Shown here piece after piece: positions 34,027 through 43,322 of a DNA stretch of 64,000 nucleotides (position 1 is its first letter; each line of letters opens with the position of its first letter). The translations under genes and the position numbers were made by a program. Where the stretch lies: NCBI RefSeq assembly GCF_019904135.1, contig NZ_JAIOGQ010000022.1:1-64000 (forward strand), given 5' to 3'. Origin of the DNA: Paenibacillus caui (GTDB taxonomy: Bacteria > Bacillota > Bacilli > Paenibacillales > Paenibacillaceae). The notes under the pieces were generated by a model. That model did no database searches, was not told the DNA's origin, and worked only from the letters and a program-made list of their open reading frames with translations.

Positions 34027-36684
34027 TTAGTCGGCCGGGACCGTGTCTTCCTCTTCCCCATTGTCTTCCGGCGATCTGGTGACAACCAGCTTGTCGCTGC
34101 TTGTCTGTCCGCCGTAAGAGGCGGTAACGGTAGTTTTGCCTTTACTGATCGCTTGAATCATTCCCGACGAATCGACGGAAGCAACCTCCGGACTGCTGCT
34201 GTCAAAGGTTGCCCTTGCGGTAACATCCGCGCTGGAGCCGTCCGAATAAGACGCCGTCACGATCAGCTTAAGGACTTCCCCTGTTTTGATCGGCTTCAGC
34301 TTTCCGATAGAAGTCCCGGTTAGATTGGCTGTAACGGTGAGACGATATTCGGCGGTCTTGCCGTCCGCCAATGCCGTTATGACCGCTTCTCCCACCCCGG
34401 TTGCCGTAACAAGCCCGGCCGCGTCAACCGCAGCCACTTCCGGGTTGCCGCTGGCATAAACAACGCCGTCCTTCAAAATGACTTTCGAACCGTCAGAGTA
34501 TACCGCTTGAACGACTGTCGCTGCCGTATCCCCTTCCTTCATCTGGTCAGGACCTGTCATTTCCAGTCCGGTTACCGCTGAAGCGACGGAAAGCACGTAG
34601 CTGGCTGTTAAGGTGGCATAGCTGGCCGTAATCTCGGTTTGTCCGTAGGCTCCCGCCGTGACGAGCCCGGTATCGCTGACGGTGGCCACAGACGGATTGC
34701 TGCTGGCATAACTGACCCCGTTCGTCCAGTCCGCCGTTGACCCGCTTTCGAAGACCGCTTGGACCTGCGCCTGTTTGGTCTCACCCTGGACCATCGGTCC
34801 AAGCCCGTCCAGCTTCAGTGCTGTCGGATACTCTGTTTCACCCGAAACGGAGACGAGCTGCATATTTGAATAGTAAGCATTCAGAATCTGATCAAACGTC
34901 CAGCCCTTCATGCCCAGCATGGAGGCTCCGTATTGACTCATGCCGACGCCGTGCCCGTTTCCGCCTCCATAGAAAGTGACGCCTGTCACCGCGCCTTCCG
35001 CATCTTTCGCAAGATCCATCGTAAAGAACGCTGAATAAAGAATGCTCGGATTTTTCAGCGTGCCGGCCGGATCGTAATCCTGGGAACCGCCGCGGGCCCG
35101 GTAAGCGAGAATGTCGCTGCCCAGCGTGTAGGTTTTGCTCGGACGGATCGTGAAACGGATATTGAACTCTTTTACAATTTTATAAGTGCCGGTTGTGCCT
35201 TCAATGACAAGTTCCAGCGCGTTGCCGCCGGCTCCGCGTTTCGCCACGTACAGGTTCTGCAAGGTGCCGATCCCTTCCGGAGGAATAGGCGCGCTCGCAA
35301 AGCTGCCGTCAGCCTGCCGGGTCAGAATAAAAGCAGGGTCCGCCGCATAACGGGTGCCCAGGTTTTTATTGATCGTCGCTTCCAGCTCCTGGCGCGTCAT
35401 GCTGATTTTCCAGCGGAAATAAAGCGAATCCGAGTCGTACCCCGTATAGGACAGGTTTTTGTAAAAAGCGTTCAGCGCTTCCTCGCTGGAAGTATCCAGC
35501 TCCAGCATCCGGTCTGCTTGAGCCGGATCGTAGGTGTAGCTTTTCGCCATCAGATAAGGGACAGGTGTTCCCGGAAACGTCGTGCTTCCCAAATCGGACC
35601 ATACCTCGTGCTTCGAAGCGCCGAAGCCGCCGGAAGTCGAATAGAATCTCGCGTCGACCAGATCGCTGCCGCTTTTCATAATGAGGCCTGCCGTTTCGTT
35701 AACAGCCTGGTTCGTTGTCTCATTCTCCGCGCTGTTGTTGTAAACCTGGCTGAGCGTGCTGTCGTCGATATGAAAGCCACGGTCCGCAAACCTGCTGCTG
35801 TAATAGTCCGATAGCGCGTAGGTTCTGGCTGCAACGGCCTGAGCTTTCAGCGCCTCTTTGCCGAAGGACGCCGGCATTTCGCTCGGAACAACCTGGTACA
35901 GGTATTGCTCCAGCGTCACGTCGTTGATCAGCGTGAGCTTGTCCGTCGCCGCCGTCAGCGAGATCTCGAGGGTTCCCCGGTACAGCGGATTTCCGTAAGC
36001 GCGTTTGAAGGTCATAATTTGCAAAAGAGAGCTGTTCGGATCCCTCTGGGAGGCGTACAACCGGTTTGGCGTCCGGTACAGCTCTGTCCCGTCCCGGGTT
36101 ACAACGGTCTGGCCTTCAACGGGGGTATACGTCACGAGTGCGCCTGCCGGAATATCGAAGCTGCGCTCCGCTTTTTTGTCCAGCAATGTGTAGCCGCCTT
36201 CTGACTGGATGTCGAGCCCGGCATGCTCAAACGTCGAATAATCCCCGATATCGGCTATGCTGCTGCGAATGCCGACCCGCATGCGGTCTGTCAGTGTCAC
36301 ACCATCGATGACCAGCTTGCTGATCTCTCCGGCATCGTTCAGGTATGTAACAACGTTGTCCGCCCCAACCATAACGTCATTCAGCGATTTCGCAAAGGTT
36401 TGTCCGTCAAGCTTCTGCCAGACCGTGTAGCCTTCGGCGAGGTGCAGCGTACCGGCTAGTTCAAGCTCGACTGTTCTTTGCGCCGGGTTCTTTGCCATAA
36501 TTTTCTCCCGGAGCGGCTTCATAACAGCAGGCAAGGACATTTCACCAGCTGCACCCCATTCGGCCGTTTCGGCTGCTGCGCCGGCGGCTCCTCCGGGAGT
36601 TTCCAGCACGAGGGAACCTGCAACCAAAACAGCGGACAACAGCAAAGCAAAAGGTAAGCGGAATAATCGGGTTTTATCTCTCAC
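34027..36684 (-). CDS. Secreted SpoIID/LytB-domain protein with three BIG2 repeats
   Basis: Protein of 885 residues starting at GTG with GAGGAGAG upstream. Signal peptide to about 40. The SpoIID/LytB domain carries TLEQYLYQVVPSEMPASFGKEALKAQAVAARTYAL near 261 and ends with GNGHGVGMSQYGASMLG near 578. This domain acts on peptidoglycan glycan strands lacking stem peptides in SpoIID, or modifies amidase activity in LytB. Three BIG2 domains follow to the C-terminus (about 610-870), each with a SSNPSVATV-like strand. Its BIG2 repeats match the style of the neighbouring giant protein on the same strand, suggesting a joint cell-surface role. Confidence 0.88.
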   Translation of the reverse strand: MRDKTRLFRLPFALLLSAVLVAGSLVLETPGGAAGAAAETAEWGAAGEMSLPAVMKPLREKIMAKNPAQRTVELELAGTLHLAEGYTVWQKLDGQTFAKSLNDVMVGADNVVTYLNDAGEISKLVIDGVTLTDRMRVGIRSSIADIGDYSTFEHAGLDIQSEGGYTLLDKKAERSFDIPAGALVTYTPVEGQTVVTRDGTELYRTPNRLYASQRDPNSSLLQIMTFKRAYGNPLYRGTLEISLTAATDKLTLINDVTLEQYLYQVVPSEMPASFGKEALKAQAVAARTYALSDYYSSRFADRGFHIDDSTLSQVYNNSAENETTNQAVNETAGLIMKSGSDLVDARFYSTSGGFGASKHEVWSDLGSTTFPGTPVPYLMAKSYTYDPAQADRMLELDTSSEEALNAFYKNLSYTGYDSDSLYFRWKISMTRQELEATINKNLGTRYAADPAFILTRQADGSFASAPIPPEGIGTLQNLYVAKRGAGGNALELVIEGTTGTYKIVKEFNIRFTIRPSKTYTLGSDILAYRARGGSQDYDPAGTLKNPSILYSAFFTMDLAKDAEGAVTGVTFYGGGNGHGVGMSQYGASMLGMKGWTFDQILNAYYSNMQLVSVSGETEYPTALKLDGLGPMVQGETKQAQVQAVFESGSTADWTNGVSYASSNPSVATVSDTGLVTAGAYGQTEITASYATLTASYVLSVASAVTGLEMTGPDQMKEGDTAATVVQAVYSDGSKVILKDGVVYASGNPEVAAVDAAGLVTATGVGEAVITALADGKTAEYRLTVTANLTGTSIGKLKPIKTGEVLKLIVTASYSDGSSADVTARATFDSSSPEVASVDSSGMIQAISKGKTTVTASYGGQTSSDKLVVTRSPEDNGEEEDTVPAD

Positions 36685-37337
36685 TGTAATTCTCTCCTCT
36701 TTTGATGGAATAATAGATTCGAAAAATCCATTTTACAGATGAGACTCTTGTAAAAGGAAAAGTGACATGACCGGTGAAAATAGAGGAACAAAAAAATAGT
36801 CAAGTGCTAAACCGGAGACGAAAGGGAGATGACAAGGGCAATTATGTAAAGTTTGATCACTCTCCTCGGTAATATTTTCTTTCATTCTTTTATCACCAAC
36901 ATCATAATCTCAATGAAATTTTATTTCAATATTTTTTTAATGTGTGAAATTTAATTTCTTAAAACAGAAAAACTGACAGCTGCGAATTGTTTGACGAATA
37001 AAGTCGAATAAAGGGAGAGGTTTGACAACCAAGAGGAAAGAAGACACAGGCGAGATAATTTAATAGATATTTAAAGCCTATTCGATTCGCAAAATAATAG
37101 TCGATTTGACCCGTGGGATAACTTGATAACTCGCAATGATTAGTAGTCTGGCATCAATATGAAATTTGATTCTTTTATCCTAATTTATGGCAAAAAAAAG
37201 AGAGGGGTATCCCTCTCCATCATTCAAATCCCGTATTTGCCCATGCCAATTTCCCAGGGGATCATGATATAATGACATGGCGTCAACCCATTTTCTCATA
37301 ACGATACATAACAGAAAAGAGAGATGAACAAAAAGAG
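36685..37337. other. 650-base AT-rich gap without a gene
   Basis: Holds the promoter of the SpoIID-like gene on the minus strand and of the AEC transporter on the plus strand. A perfect GAGAGGG/CCCTCTC hairpin lies at 37200-37217; with its A-tract on the left it would terminate minus-strand transcripts. No coding frame with a ribosome site was found. Confidence 0.6.
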
Positions 37338-38261
37338 ATGATATTTGCCATTCTGCTTCAAGTCGTCTTGCCGATTTTTGTGCTGATCGGCATCGGCTCG
37401 ATTATGCAGTACATCTTCCGGCTCGATCTTTATACCCTGACCAAAATCAACTTTTACTTTATTACGCCGGCCGCAATCTTTATCAGTATGTATGAATCGG
37501 AAATGTCACCCGCACTTCTCGGCAGCGTCGCTCTTTTTTATGCGATCTATGTGCTGATCCTGTATATCGTTGGCGCTGTCTTATCCCGCCGCCGCAAATT
37601 TACCCGCGGCATGAGGGCCGCTTTTACAAACAGCCTGCTTCTGGATAATTCGGGCAACTATGGGCTTCCGATCAACGACCTCGCTTTTAAGGGAGATCCG
37701 CTTGCCGGCTCCGTTCAGGCGCTTATTATGTCGTTTCAAAGCTTGCTGACGTTCACCTACGGAGTTCTTTCGATTCAGGGCGCGAAAACCAACGGGCTGT
37801 ATCGCCAAGCGATCAAAGGCTTTCTGAAAATGCCCGTTCCATACGCGCTGGTCATCGGGCTTGTCCTGCATGTTCTGGCTGTTCCTTTGCCGGGCTTTAT
37901 TTATCAGCCCCTTTTGTACGGGGACCGCTCCATGGTGGCCATCGCCCTGGTCACGCTTGGAGCGCAGATCATCAAATACCCGCTGCGGCTGGACCGGCTT
38001 GAGGTCTATCTAAGCGTGGCTTTACGGCTGCTTTTCGCCCCGGCTGTAGGCTTTGTTCTGATTCTTGCACTGGGCCTAAAGGGCATCCCGGCACAGGCTC
38101 TGCTTATCGCTTCCGGTATGCCTGTTGGCGTCAACACTTCCATTCTTGCCGAGGAGTATCAGAATGAACCGGACTTCGCCGCCCAAACGATTCTGATATC
38201 AACTATTCTGAATGTCATCACCATCACAGGGTTGATCTCCTTGGCCGAGTTTGTGGCTTGA
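37338..38261 (+). CDS. AEC-family (auxin efflux carrier-like) transporter
   Basis: Membrane protein of 307 residues with about ten helices and the AEC fold. Motifs are FILIGIGS-like helix 1, FTNSLLLDNSGNYGLPINDLAF (the conserved N/GN-x-GxP region) and the C-terminal ASGMPVGVNTSILAEEY. Bacterial members transport malate or other small organic anions; the substrate here is unknown. It is a single-gene unit ending in a strong bidirectional terminator. Confidence 0.88.
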   Translation: MIFAILLQVVLPIFVLIGIGSIMQYIFRLDLYTLTKINFYFITPAAIFISMYESEMSPALLGSVALFYAIYVLILYIVGAVLSRRRKFTRGMRAAFTNSLLLDNSGNYGLPINDLAFKGDPLAGSVQALIMSFQSLLTFTYGVLSIQGAKTNGLYRQAIKGFLKMPVPYALVIGLVLHVLAVPLPGFIYQPLLYGDRSMVAIALVTLGAQIIKYPLRLDRLEVYLSVALRLLFAPAVGFVLILALGLKGIPAQALLIASGMPVGVNTSILAEEYQNEPDFAAQTILISTILNVITITGLISLAEFVA

Positions 38262-38290
38262 TCATAGGCTTCGCCCCGCTAAAAAAACAA

Positions 38291-38346
38291 AAAGCACCCC
38301 GCAATACGAGGCCGGATGAACTTCTGCCCTTACTGCGGGGTGCTTT
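38291..38346. terminator. Bidirectional terminator between AEC and TusA genes
   Basis: AAAGCACCCCGCA (38291-38303) and TGCGGGGTGCTTT (38334-38346) form a perfect 13-bp stem, with A-rich DNA to the left and T-rich DNA to the right. It serves the convergent genes ending at 38261 (+) and 38367 (-). Confidence 0.85.
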
Positions 38347-38366
38347 ATTTCCCTTACTTATTCCAC

Positions 38367-38594
38367 TTATTTCTTGCGAACCGTAATCGTCCAGGTCGCA
38401 TCGTCGATTTGCTCATAATTCGTAACGGTGTGGCCTTCTTCCGCCACCCACTGCGGAATGCTTTCCGTAGCCTGCGTGCAGTCGAAATCGATAATCAGTT
38501 CATCGCCGCTGCTCAGCGTTTTTATCGCCTCTTTGGCTTCAATCAATGGAAACGGACAAACCTGGCCGATAACCGACAATTTTTGCTGAATCAT
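38367..38594 (-). CDS. TusA-family sulfur carrier protein
   Basis: Protein of 75 residues. The active-site motif C-P-x-P is present in IGQVCPFPLIEAKEAI, with Cys13 as persulfide carrier. TusA-like proteins accept sulfane sulfur and pass it to biosynthetic enzymes or pair with YeeE-type thiosulfate importers. The gene follows the YeeE/TsuA-like gene by 12 bases, the usual arrangement, so it probably takes sulfur from imported thiosulfate. Confidence 0.9.
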   Translation of the reverse strand: MIQQKLSVIGQVCPFPLIEAKEAIKTLSSGDELIIDFDCTQATESIPQWVAEEGHTVTNYEQIDDATWTITVRKK

Positions 38595-38606
38595 ATGTGA
38601 TCCTCC

Positions 38607-39680
38607 TTAAACCGCTGTCTGTACTGAAGCGGAAGTTTGTGTTCTTGCTTTCTGCGAGCGTGGACGAACATATACGAAATAGGATGCTGTCCAGGTGCCC
38701 AAAATCATGACTGCGAGCGCCACCCAGCCTTGCCAGGTCATCATCGCTGTCTGAACCAGACCGTTACCGATGGAGCAGCCGCCAGCCAGACTGGCGCCAA
38801 AGCCCATCAGAATGCCCCCTGCAAAGCTCGTAACGGAAGTTCTGGCATCCGGCGCGCGGAATTTGAACTCTCTGCTTGCCTTGGCGGCGATAAACGAACC
38901 GAGCAAAATGCCCAGCACCAGGTATACGCCCCAGTTCAAAAATTTATGATCGCCCGTTACAAGATACTGTACAAGATTGGCCGAAGGCGTCGTAATTCCA
39001 AGACCTGCCTTTCTTCCTGTCGCTTCGCTGAGCGGCCAGGCCAGAATCGCAATCAGGCCGACCAGAACGGCCGTAAAGAACGGATGCCAGCGTTTCTCAA
39101 ACAGCAAATGGGCAAGCCCTTTTCGTTTCTGCTTCAAAGACGGCAGTGCAACCTTCGGTTTGCGCAGCTCACGAATGGCGAAGAACGCGGCAATAATGGC
39201 AACCAGCGCCACCAAAAACCAGGCGCTTATCCCGAATGTGTCCGGGATCGAGTTCGTTGGCGCACTTACTTTTGAAATGGACTTATTGAATCCGGACAGC
39301 GGTCCGGTCTTCATAATGGCGCTCATCACCATATATCCGAACAGCGCGATCCAGCTTCCGATCAAGCCTTCGCCGGCGCGATACCAGGTGCCTGTCGCGC
39401 ATCCTCCTGCCAATACGATCCCTATTCCAAAGACATAGGAGCCCACAATGACCGCAAGCCAATTAAATGAGCCTGCCTTAAATTCAATCACTCCGGATTG
39501 TACAAGAGCAAAGATTCCTACAGCTTGAATGGCAATCGCGATCAGCAGGGCGTAAAACATGCGGTTGTTTCTGGTCAGGTAAATATCCCTGAATCCGCCT
39601 GTCAAGCAAAACCGCCCGCGCTGCATAACAAACCCGAGCAAAGCGCCGCAGATCAAGCCGGTAATAATCATTTGCAGCAT
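38607..39680 (-). CDS. tsuA: YeeE/YedE (TsuA-like) thiosulfate transporter
   Basis: Membrane protein of 357 residues. Family hallmarks are the repeated Gly-rich cysteine loops: MQRGRFCLTGGFRD near the N-terminus, LAGGCATGTWYRAGEG in the middle and LAGGCSIGNGL near the C-terminus. TsuA imports thiosulfate through a chain of cysteines. The TusA-like gene downstream supports that role. A TTGACT-N17-TAACAT promoter lies 49 bases upstream. Confidence 0.9.
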   Translation of the reverse strand: MLQMIITGLICGALLGFVMQRGRFCLTGGFRDIYLTRNNRMFYALLIAIAIQAVGIFALVQSGVIEFKAGSFNWLAVIVGSYVFGIGIVLAGGCATGTWYRAGEGLIGSWIALFGYMVMSAIMKTGPLSGFNKSISKVSAPTNSIPDTFGISAWFLVALVAIIAAFFAIRELRKPKVALPSLKQKRKGLAHLLFEKRWHPFFTAVLVGLIAILAWPLSEATGRKAGLGITTPSANLVQYLVTGDHKFLNWGVYLVLGILLGSFIAAKASREFKFRAPDARTSVTSFAGGILMGFGASLAGGCSIGNGLVQTAMMTWQGWVALAVMILGTWTASYFVYVRPRSQKARTQTSASVQTAV

Positions 39681-39728
39681 GATTCCCTCTCCCTCTCTAA
39701 AACTTGTTCTAAAAAAACCTCTGCACCA

Positions 39729-39757
39729 ATGTTATCAATTCCGATTAGTTTAGTCAA
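39729..39757 (-). promoter_or_regulatory. Promoter of the tsuA-tusA operon
   Basis: On the minus strand, TTGACT (39757-39752), a 17-base spacer and TAACAT (39734-39729). The spacer contains ATCGGAATT, similar to sulfur-regulator CymR sites of Bacillus; that resemblance is only suggestive. Confidence 0.6.
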
Positions 39758-39823
39758 CAATAAATAGAGGATTATACAATACATCAGCACCAATTATTGA
39801 GAGAGAGATTGCAGATTTTTGTC

Positions 39824-39848
39824 AAAAAAAAGCAGCAACATAGCTGCT
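39824..39848 (-). terminator. Terminator after the GH66 relic
   Basis: On the minus strand, AGCAGC and GCTGCT pair around TATGTT and are followed by seven T residues, 26 bases beyond the stop codon at 39875. Confidence 0.75.
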
Positions 39849-39874
39849 GAGGACGAACTCATACTTTAATAGTT

Positions 39875-41007
39875 TCAAGATTTTTTTATATAAATCATAT
39901 CCCAATATTGAAGTGTCGGGACTGTAAAGGTAACGTAATTGCCTTGGTCATCGGATCCTGTTGTAAAAGAAGTGCTGTAACTTTTTCCATTATCATAATC
40001 AGGGGAAGCAAAGTTTACGGATTCTACGGTTCCAGAACCATAATAATATTTAACCGTAATGTTTGATTGAAAATTCGGCACTGGATACGTTGCATCAGCA
40101 TCTCTCCAATGATTGGATGGAACCCCCAGAAGATTGATCAGATGAATGACATCATATCCATTTCCTGTTTTGGTGAACTTCCAGATCGTGTTCGGGCTTC
40201 CATCTGTGCTTGTGTTTGAGTCCATGTCATGAACATACACAATATTATGAGTATTCGATAGCCCTCCACGCAAAAGATTTTCGTAAGCGACCATAAAATC
40301 ATAATAATTTTTAAGCTGCTGTTTCAATTCATTGCTCATAATGAGATGTTTATTCGGGAAGTATTCAAGAGAAAGCATATTCAAGTCGTCCCCCAACTCA
40401 ATATGACTCCCGCCGCTTGCGAAGATGGTCGCATCTGTCAGTAGAATGCTTGGGGTGTTAAAATAACCTTGATTGAATTCGCTGAAATTCTTTTGATAAT
40501 TACGATTCATATAAGCTGCAAGAACGGTTGATTTGCTTCCTCCGCTTAATGAATTGCCTGCATCAATCGAATTTTTCAAATCATTATAGGTGATTTGTCC
40601 GCTGCCCTCCCACATTTCGGAGTAAAGGATGTCCGCACTGCTGCTTGCTGACTCTTTTTGCCCGTAATTACCAACGCTATTAAATACAACCGATTTCCCT
40701 AAAGTCGCCTTGGCATTATTGATAAAACCTTGAAAAGTCTGATCCAGATCTATCTTATTTCCAGTAAAATCATATGCGGTCCCTCCGCCTAAAGAGTCGA
40801 TATGCCAGCCATCAAAAGGGAATACAGCAAACACATCTTTCTCTCGGTTAAATATATAGTTCTGCCATTCCAAATTGCCTGGATTAAAGCTGTAAATAGA
40901 AGGAGATGCCCAATTTTCAGGTAAAGGCGTGCTTAATTGCTGCTGATCGTTGAACAGGCCCCCTTGCCTTAACAAGAAGCCAGCCGTGCGGAACTTTAAA
41001 TTTTCGT
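39875..41007 (-). pseudogene. 5'-truncated GH66 dextranase/cycloisomaltooligosaccharide glucanotransferase
   Basis: The frame begins abruptly at the 3' end of the next gene and has no start codon with a ribosome site; about 366 codons from a TTG at 40975 are readable. It contains PGNLEWQNYIF, FDGWHIDSLG with the GH66 nucleophile Asp, and ILYSEMWEG with the likely acid/base Glu, then a C-terminal beta-sandwich. Family members are much longer and secreted. The signal peptide and first barrel strands are missing, so secretion and activity are unlikely. AT-rich compared with neighbours. Confidence 0.8.
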
Positions 41008-41964
41008 TTAAACTTTCAGACGATAGACCGCCTTATTCTCCAGCCCCCGGATGAACGGCGTCCAGGGTTCGCTCTCCGGCGTTGTATCCAGCGCGTCTTC
41101 TACCATCTGCAGCTTCGCATCAAGGGTATCGATATGATGCAGGGCCACCGCTTCAGGCGTCTGCGGCTGCACAGGACTTCCCCACTCGCCCAGGTTATGG
41201 TGGGACAGGACCAGATGGTGGAGTCCGATCACCTTCTCCGAATCCAGATCAATATCCAGGCGCAGCGCCGCCTCGGTAATCCAATTCGATGCCATCGATA
41301 TATGGCCGACAAGCTTGCCCTTGACGCTGTATTCGGATACGATGCCAAGCTGGGCGGTCATTTCCTCCGGCTTGGCGATGTCGTGCAGAATGATACCCGC
41401 TTTAATAAAGTCCGGATTCAGGAACGGCCGCTGCCGGCACATAAAATCCCCGATTTCAAGCATGCGGACCACATGATAGGCCAGCCCTGCGAAATACGCA
41501 TGATGATGGGTTTTGGCGGCCGGATAATGCATCAGCTTGTCTTCCACTTTGTCAACGCAGAACGAAACAATCGAGCGGATCTCTTGATCCTCAATGCTTG
41601 CCGTCGCCTGCTTAATGGTGTAGATCAGATCTACCGGCCGGATCGGAGCCGATCGGACGAAATCCGTAAGCGTTACCCCGTCCGCATCGGCAGCAGGACG
41701 AATCTGCATAATTTTGATCTGCAGTCTTTCGCGGTAGGTCTGAACAAGACCCCGAACCTTAACAAGCCCCATCGGAAAAAAAGTTTCTTTGTCCCTGGTT
41801 GAAGCGTCCCAATATTTTGCGGGCAGTTGTCCGCTTGCATCGCACAAAACGATATCCAGATAATCTTTGGGCGGCGTTGCATTCGTCTGCTTCACTTCCA
41901 GCTCCTTGATCAGATAAAAGCCGGTAAACTCATCTCCGCTGACCAGATCTTTGATTAATGTCAT
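41008..41964 (-). CDS. yhaM: 3'-5' exoribonuclease YhaM
   Basis: Protein of 318 residues. An N-terminal OB-fold (DIVLCDASGQLPAKYWDAS) is followed by an HD domain with HHHAYFAGLAYHVVRMLEI and ILHDIAKPEEM, giving the His-Asp metal site. YhaM trims RNA and single-stranded DNA from the 3' end. AGGGGAAAG precedes the ATG. It is encoded immediately downstream of the DUF445 pair on the same strand. Confidence 0.92.
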   Translation of the reverse strand: MTLIKDLVSGDEFTGFYLIKELEVKQTNATPPKDYLDIVLCDASGQLPAKYWDASTRDKETFFPMGLVKVRGLVQTYRERLQIKIMQIRPAADADGVTLTDFVRSAPIRPVDLIYTIKQATASIEDQEIRSIVSFCVDKVEDKLMHYPAAKTHHHAYFAGLAYHVVRMLEIGDFMCRQRPFLNPDFIKAGIILHDIAKPEEMTAQLGIVSEYSVKGKLVGHISMASNWITEAALRLDIDLDSEKVIGLHHLVLSHHNLGEWGSPVQPQTPEAVALHHIDTLDAKLQMVEDALDTTPESEPWTPFIRGLENKAVYRLKV

Positions 41965-41990
41965 TTAACTTTCCCCTCTCCTCTATCCCC

Positions 41991-43322
41991 TTAGCCGTTC
42001 AGCAGATTAAGCAGCGGTCCGTACACCCCATGAAGCAGAATATAAAATACAGCCCCCAGCGCCGCTCCCACCAGTGCGCCGTTTAGCCGGATCCGCTGCA
42101 GATCGGTATCTACTTTACTTTCAATAAATTCGACCAGTCTTTGCTCTGTGAATTCATTTAATGTAGTCCGGACGATTTGCCCAACCAGCGCATGCTCGGT
42201 CTCTATAATTTTCTGTACGAATTCTTGCACATAGCCTTCCAGCCAGTTTTTGATTTCCTGATCCTGTTTAAACCACTCCCAGCAGCCGCCTATAAACCGG
42301 TTGATAAAATTTCGGATATTTAGCCTAGTATCGGCATTCACATATGGCGACTCTGCATTCGGAGCAAGCAGATTCCTTAAATTAGCGAGCAGCGCGTTCA
42401 CCGACGGAAGCAGGGAAATCTTCTCCAGCAGTTCATTTTTCCAGGCATCCACCGCTTGTGAAAGCTCGGCCCGCTCCTCCAAATCCGCTGCAAGCTTGTA
42501 TAGCATATCCGCTACGAGCACTCTTAGCTCATGATCAGGATTTCGCAGCTCAAGCATGAAACGCTGCAAATCATCATACAGCACGTCCGCCGCTTCATCA
42601 AGATTCAGCGCATTCGAAGATTCCGCAATTTGCACCAGCTGCTTCTTAAACCATCTGGAAAAAGAGCCGCCGGTATTCAGCATGTTCTCCTTCTCCTGAA
42701 CAAGCATCTCCCGGATTTGCTGCTTCGTATCAGAATGCGAAATGCGCTCCGCCGCAAAATCCGCCAATTGCGTGAACCAGGCCTGGTAATCGCTGTGGTC
42801 CAGCACCCACTTCAGGATCCGGCCGGCATAAGGCGACAAATTAATGCGCTGCAAGCCGCCGCGGACTTGCTTATCCAGCCTTGCCGCAAGGCCGCTCAGC
42901 TCCATTTTCTCAAGGCTGGCCACCAGGAAATTCCATGCCTGTTCCAAAATCTTTTCTTTATCTCCCTTGCGTTCAACCAATGAAATGGCAAGCTCGACAA
43001 GATGATACTCTTGGGCTTTTTCCTTCAACATATTTTTGCTCAGCAGCTGCTCTTCCACCATGGACACGACTCCGTCCACCAGCTTGTCGCGATTCTTTGG
43101 AATAATTGCCGTATGCGGCAATATTTTTAACCCGAGCGGATGTCTGAACAGAGCCGTAATGGCAAACAAATCGGCCAGTGCGCCTACAAGCCCCGCTTCA
43201 GATACGTACAGCAGCATCCGCGGCCACCATTGCCCCGGAAGCCGATAGACGCAAATGGCCGCTATTAGAAACAGCAGCGCCAACAAGATTAAGCTCAGGT
43301 TCGCTTTTCTTCTCATCTTCAC
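41991..43322 (-). CDS. DUF445 family membrane protein (YheB-like), second of a tandem pair
   Basis: About 443 residues. An N-terminal membrane helix pair (LSLILLALLFLIAAICVYR) is followed by the DUF445 signature AGLVGALADLFAITALFRHPLGLKILPHTAIIPKNRDKL. A long helical region follows, with a C-terminal helix anchor (GALVGAALGAVFYILLHGVYG). The GTG at 43322 overlaps the stop of the upstream paralogue as GTGA; an ATG at 43316 is the alternative. Family function is unknown; B. subtilis YheB is a homologue. Confidence 0.85.
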   Translation of the reverse strand: MKMRRKANLSLILLALLFLIAAICVYRLPGQWWPRMLLYVSEAGLVGALADLFAITALFRHPLGLKILPHTAIIPKNRDKLVDGVVSMVEEQLLSKNMLKEKAQEYHLVELAISLVERKGDKEKILEQAWNFLVASLEKMELSGLAARLDKQVRGGLQRINLSPYAGRILKWVLDHSDYQAWFTQLADFAAERISHSDTKQQIREMLVQEKENMLNTGGSFSRWFKKQLVQIAESSNALNLDEAADVLYDDLQRFMLELRNPDHELRVLVADMLYKLAADLEERAELSQAVDAWKNELLEKISLLPSVNALLANLRNLLAPNAESPYVNADTRLNIRNFINRFIGGCWEWFKQDQEIKNWLEGYVQEFVQKIIETEHALVGQIVRTTLNEFTEQRLVEFIESKVDTDLQRIRLNGALVGAALGAVFYILLHGVYGPLLNLLNG

